Assembly (NCBI GenBank): GCA_044344145.1
Contig: JBIJDM010000048.1
Location: 1 to 14,464 of the forward strand
Reading direction: 5' to 3'
Source of the DNA: JBAXGE01 sp044344145
GTDB taxonomy: Bacteria > Planctomycetota > Phycisphaerae > WQYP01
DNA: 14,464 nucleotides
Shown here: positions 12,599 through 14,464 of the stretch, in pieces
Layout of the letters: each line of letters begins with the position of its first letter
Position numbering within the stretch: position 1 is the first letter of the stretch
Position numbers and translations under genes: made by a program
The notes under the pieces: generated by a model
Databases searched by the model: none
Told to the model about the DNA's origin: nothing
The model's input: the letters and a program-made list of their open reading frames with translations, nothing else

Positions 12599-13027
12599 TT
12601 ATTCCGTGGCGGTGGGGGGCGTGTGGCCGTTACTGCTGGCAGCTTCGATAACATGGTCGGTGACCATGATGGGCACCGGCTCGGGGCCAACGCTCAGGGC
12701 CACGGCATCGGAGGGCCGGGCGTCGAGATGCAGGGTCTTTTCCCCGATTTTGATCACGATTTTGGCGAAGAAGGTCCCTTGGATCAGGTCGTCAATAATG
12801 ATGCGTTCGATCTGACCGCCCATCTGGCGGATGCAGGCATCGAGTAAATCATGGGTTTGCGGGCGCGGCGTGGGTAGGCCGCGCAGCCGGCGGTAAATCG
12901 CCGTGGCTTCGTGGGTGCCGATGACAATCGGGAAGATGCGATCGCTGTCAACCTCTTGCAGGAACAGCACTTGCTGCTGCGAGGTTTCGGAGATCAGGAG
13001 TTTTCGTAACGTCACAGCGCGGAGCAT
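12599..13027 (-). CDS. Bifunctional nuclease (BFN/DUF151) family protein
   Basis: This 142-residue protein has the full BFN domain: LLISETSQQQVLFLQEVDSDRIFPIVIGTHEATAI, a PRPQTHDLL turn, GGQIERIIIDDLIQGTFFAKIVI and LDARPSDAVALSVGPEPVPI. The DARPSDA motif and GTFFA strand are diagnostic. Plant and archaeal members have been reported as dual DNase/RNase enzymes; most bacterial ones are uncharacterised. About 20 C-terminal residues (SSNGHTPPTATE) are a disordered tail. The start at 13027 lacks a good Shine-Dalgarno; GTG at 13015 is an alternative start. It heads a minus-strand pair with comEC and is divergent from the MacA-like gene across a 134-base repeat-bearing promoter region. Confidence 0.9.
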   Translation of the reverse strand: MLRAVTLRKLLISETSQQQVLFLQEVDSDRIFPIVIGTHEATAIYRRLRGLPTPRPQTHDLLDACIRQMGGQIERIIIDDLIQGTFFAKIVIKIGEKTLHLDARPSDAVALSVGPEPVPIMVTDHVIEAASSNGHTPPTATE

Positions 13028-13035
13028 AACATTCG

Positions 13036-13112
13036 GACTTTCGGTAAATTGACCATATATTGGATATATTAGCCATTTTATCGGCGAAAGTCAGAATTGC
13101 GGACAAAGTCAG
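13036..13112. promoter_or_regulatory. Repeat cluster in divergent BFN / efflux promoter region
   Basis: A perfect 8-bp inverted pair, GACTTTCG (13036-13043) and CGAAAGTC (13085-13092), is spaced by 41 bp. AAAGTCAG occurs at 13087-13094 and again at 13105-13112, 18 bp apart, and CAAAG-TCAGT-CTTTG is itself an inverted repeat. Between the arms is an AT-rich ATATATTGGATATATT. The arrangement suggests binding sites for one regulator acting on both divergent genes. A plus-strand -10-like TAGAAT lies at 13133-13138 without a clear -35. Confidence 0.4.
13066..13094 (-). promoter_or_regulatory. Possible promoter for BFN-comEC
   Basis: The minus strand reads CTGACT (13094-13089), 17 bp, then TAATAT (13071-13066), each matching four of six sigma-70 consensus positions. 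The predicted start is about 30 bases before the 13027 ATG. It overlaps the AAAGTC repeats, so a repressor there could block it. Confidence 0.35.
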
Positions 13113-13161
13113 TCTTTGCCGCGTGGAACCCCTAGAATGATGCCATTAGGATGAGGTGGAT

Positions 13162-14388
13162 ATGCTGACAAAATTACAAGCCCGCGCGGGATGGGGTTTT
13201 AAGCCCGTTCTGGTCGTGATCTTGATCGTGGCCGGCGTTGGGGCGGGGGGATATTTCCTATGGAACCGCCAACGGACGGTCCCCATGTACACCGTGCAAA
13301 AGGGCACCGTAGTCCGGGCGTTTTATGCCACCGGTACAGTGCGGCCGGACATTGAATACATAATCAAGTCGAAGGCGCAGGGGAATTTGGTGGATTTACA
13401 GGTTCGCGAAGGAAGTTTGGTCAAAAAGGACCAACTGCTGGCCCGGGTCAATGACCGGCAGTTGCGTTTCGAGGTGGAACGGGCGGAGGCGGAATTAACC
13501 GAAGCCAAGGCGCAGGCCACCGATGAGGCTCCGCAACGCCGGGAATTGCAGGCCCTGTTGAATGAAGCCAAACAGCAGGCGGAAATCGCCCAGCGGCAGT
13601 TGGAACGTACCCAGACGCTGGCCGATAAGGGCAATTCGTCGCCGACGGATTTGGACAACGCCCGGCGCGCGTATGTGCAGTGGGTCAATCAGATAGCCGC
13701 CTATGAAAGCCGGCTGGGCACCTGGCGGATCGAGAGTCAAAAGCGCGTGGATGTGGCCGCGGCCAATCTGCGCAAGGCCAGTGCGAATCTGGCGGATACC
13801 GAAGTGCGGGCCCCGGTGGATGGTGTGATTCTGCAACGGCATGTGGAATTACAGGAAGTGGTGGCACTGAATCAAACGCTGTTCCTGTTGGCCGATCCGG
13901 CCGACATGGTGATGAAGGCGGCGGTGGATGAGGAGGATGTCACGCGCACGCGGATCGGGCAGGAAGTTAAGATGCAGTTGTATTCCTATCCGGAAAAACT
14001 GTTTGTGGCCAAGGTGTATGAAGTGCTGCCGGTGGCGAATCTGTTGAACAAGACCTATGAAGTAAAACTGCGCTTCGAAAATTTGCCCGCGGGATTGAAA
14101 ATCGGCATGACCGGGGAGCTGAATTTTATCGAAGAGGTGCGCGAGCAGGCGCTGCTGGTGCCGTCGTCGGCGGTGATGGAAGGGGCGGTGTATATTTCCG
14201 AAGCGGGCAAGTATGTCCCGCGTCCGGTACGGCTGGGCGTGCAGAGTCTGGAAAAATATGAGGTGCTGTCCGGGCTGGAGGTCGGGCAGGTGATTGTGCT
14301 GGATGCCAAGCAGGTGGCGCCGGTGAAACTGCCCCCCGCGCCGTTGCCGGTGGTGCCGCTGCGCAAGGGTGATCAGGATAAGCCGTAA
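13162..14388 (+). CDS. MacA-like/HlyD-family periplasmic adaptor of an efflux system
   Basis: This 408-residue protein is a membrane-fusion adaptor linking an inner-membrane pump to a TolC-like outer-membrane channel. Residues about 15-34 are one membrane anchor. The first lipoyl half is at about 67-97 (KSKAQGNLVDLQVREGSLVKKDQLLARV), followed by an alpha-helical hairpin (about 99-217). The second lipoyl half comes next (TEVRAPVDGVILQRHVELQEVV), then beta-barrel and membrane-proximal domains (GLKIGMTGELNF, LLVPSSAVM, VRLGVQSLEKYEVLSGLEVGQVIVL). The hairpin tip has the RxxxLxxxxxxS motif (Arg149, Leu153, Ser160), which is the TolC-contact signature. The ATG at 13162 is preferred because GAGG lies about five bases upstream; a GTG at 13156 is in frame. 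The partial gene 25 bases downstream looks like an ABC permease, so the system is MacAB-like. The exported substrate is unknown. Confidence 0.9.
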   Translation: MLTKLQARAGWGFKPVLVVILIVAGVGAGGYFLWNRQRTVPMYTVQKGTVVRAFYATGTVRPDIEYIIKSKAQGNLVDLQVREGSLVKKDQLLARVNDRQLRFEVERAEAELTEAKAQATDEAPQRRELQALLNEAKQQAEIAQRQLERTQTLADKGNSSPTDLDNARRAYVQWVNQIAAYESRLGTWRIESQKRVDVAAANLRKASANLADTEVRAPVDGVILQRHVELQEVVALNQTLFLLADPADMVMKAAVDEEDVTRTRIGQEVKMQLYSYPEKLFVAKVYEVLPVANLLNKTYEVKLRFENLPAGLKIGMTGELNFIEEVREQALLVPSSAVMEGAVYISEAGKYVPRPVRLGVQSLEKYEVLSGLEVGQVIVLDAKQVAPVKLPPAPLPVVPLRKGDQDKP

Positions 14389-14413
14389 GACGGGCGCGTG
14401 GCGCCGGGATGTT

Positions 14414-14464
14414 ATGTTCATCACGAATCTACAAATTCACATGGCGGTCCGTTACCTGATGCGG
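14414..14464 (+). CDS. N-terminus of probable MacB/FtsX-type ABC transporter permease (partial)
   Basis: The frame is open from ATG at 14414 to the window edge and encodes MFITNLQIHMAVRYLMR. The pattern of an amphipathic start followed by AxRYLxR is typical of FtsX-like permeases (LolC/E, MacB) just before their first membrane helix. It begins 25 bases after the adaptor stop, as expected for an adaptor-permease operon. Only 17 codons are visible and the Shine-Dalgarno is weak, so the call leans on context. Confidence 0.55.
   Translation, partial: MFITNLQIHMAVRYLMR

Noticed and set aside
12004..12690. 228-codon minus-strand frame over the comEC start and the end of BFN
   Set aside because: It overlaps two well-supported genes in another frame and has compositional bias only.
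1..14464. tRNA, rRNA, CRISPR arrays, insertion sequences, attachment sites
   Set aside because: I looked on both strands and saw no cloverleaf, no repeat-spacer array, no transposase or integrase motif and no flanking direct repeats.

Overview
This is a GC-rich bacterial chromosome segment with about 15 genes. Nearly all lie on the minus strand behind strong AAGGAG-type ribosome binding sites. The source looks like a Gram-negative bacterium, because there are lipoproteins, a HlyD/MacA adaptor with a TolC-contact motif, and ComEC. Ser/Thr-Gln-Pro-rich linkers (TTQP in two exported proteins) together with the gene families make Planctomycetota (Phycisphaerae-like) my best guess. That placement is an inference from flavour, not from a marker gene. 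I see no tRNA, rRNA, CRISPR array, transposase or integrase.

Layout from left to right. Positions 1-127 hold at most the tail of an unknown plus-strand gene. Positions 128-5111 hold, on the minus strand, an exported HEAT-repeat protein and two B12-binding radical SAM enzymes. Positions 5126-6342 hold a HicA-like/baeRF-like two-domain protein and a complete heme-type bacterioferritin. Positions 6441-8570 hold a run of six small envelope proteins: a Thr-rich lipoprotein, an entericidin-like peptide, a SYLF-domain lipoprotein, a DUF3185 membrane protein, an 11-residue-repeat membrane-anchored protein and a DUF3309 protein. The cluster reads like a general envelope and oxidative stress module. 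Positions 8850-10073 hold two divergent MpsC/DUF2294 paralogues. Positions 10113-13027 hold ComEC behind a bifunctional-nuclease (BFN/DUF151) protein. From 13162 to the right edge there is a MacA-like adaptor and the first codons of what looks like its ABC permease.

The most interesting signal is non-coding. Two minus-strand leaders, about 3472-3621 (before a radical SAM gene) and 9377-9535 (before an MpsC-like gene), share a core of about 57 nt. In both, an extended -10 promoter-like TGnTATGAT comes first, then a 5' hairpin, then the core (CGGAAGACTA, a nested GGGC/CCCG hairpin, GAGTAA), then a strong intrinsic terminator. The 3' strand of the closing helix P1 is also the 5' arm of the terminator, so the two folds exclude each other. 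The stems are kept while their sequences differ. This is the architecture of a transcription-attenuating riboswitch, with P1 formation predicted to allow read-through. I cannot match it to a class I know.

Secondary points are: extended hairpins with T-tracts placed directly before ribosome binding sites in the envelope/bacterioferritin cluster; a ComEC whose C-terminal metallo-beta-lactamase-like domain has no recognisable metal ligands; and an inverted/direct repeat cluster in the divergent promoter of the BFN and efflux genes.
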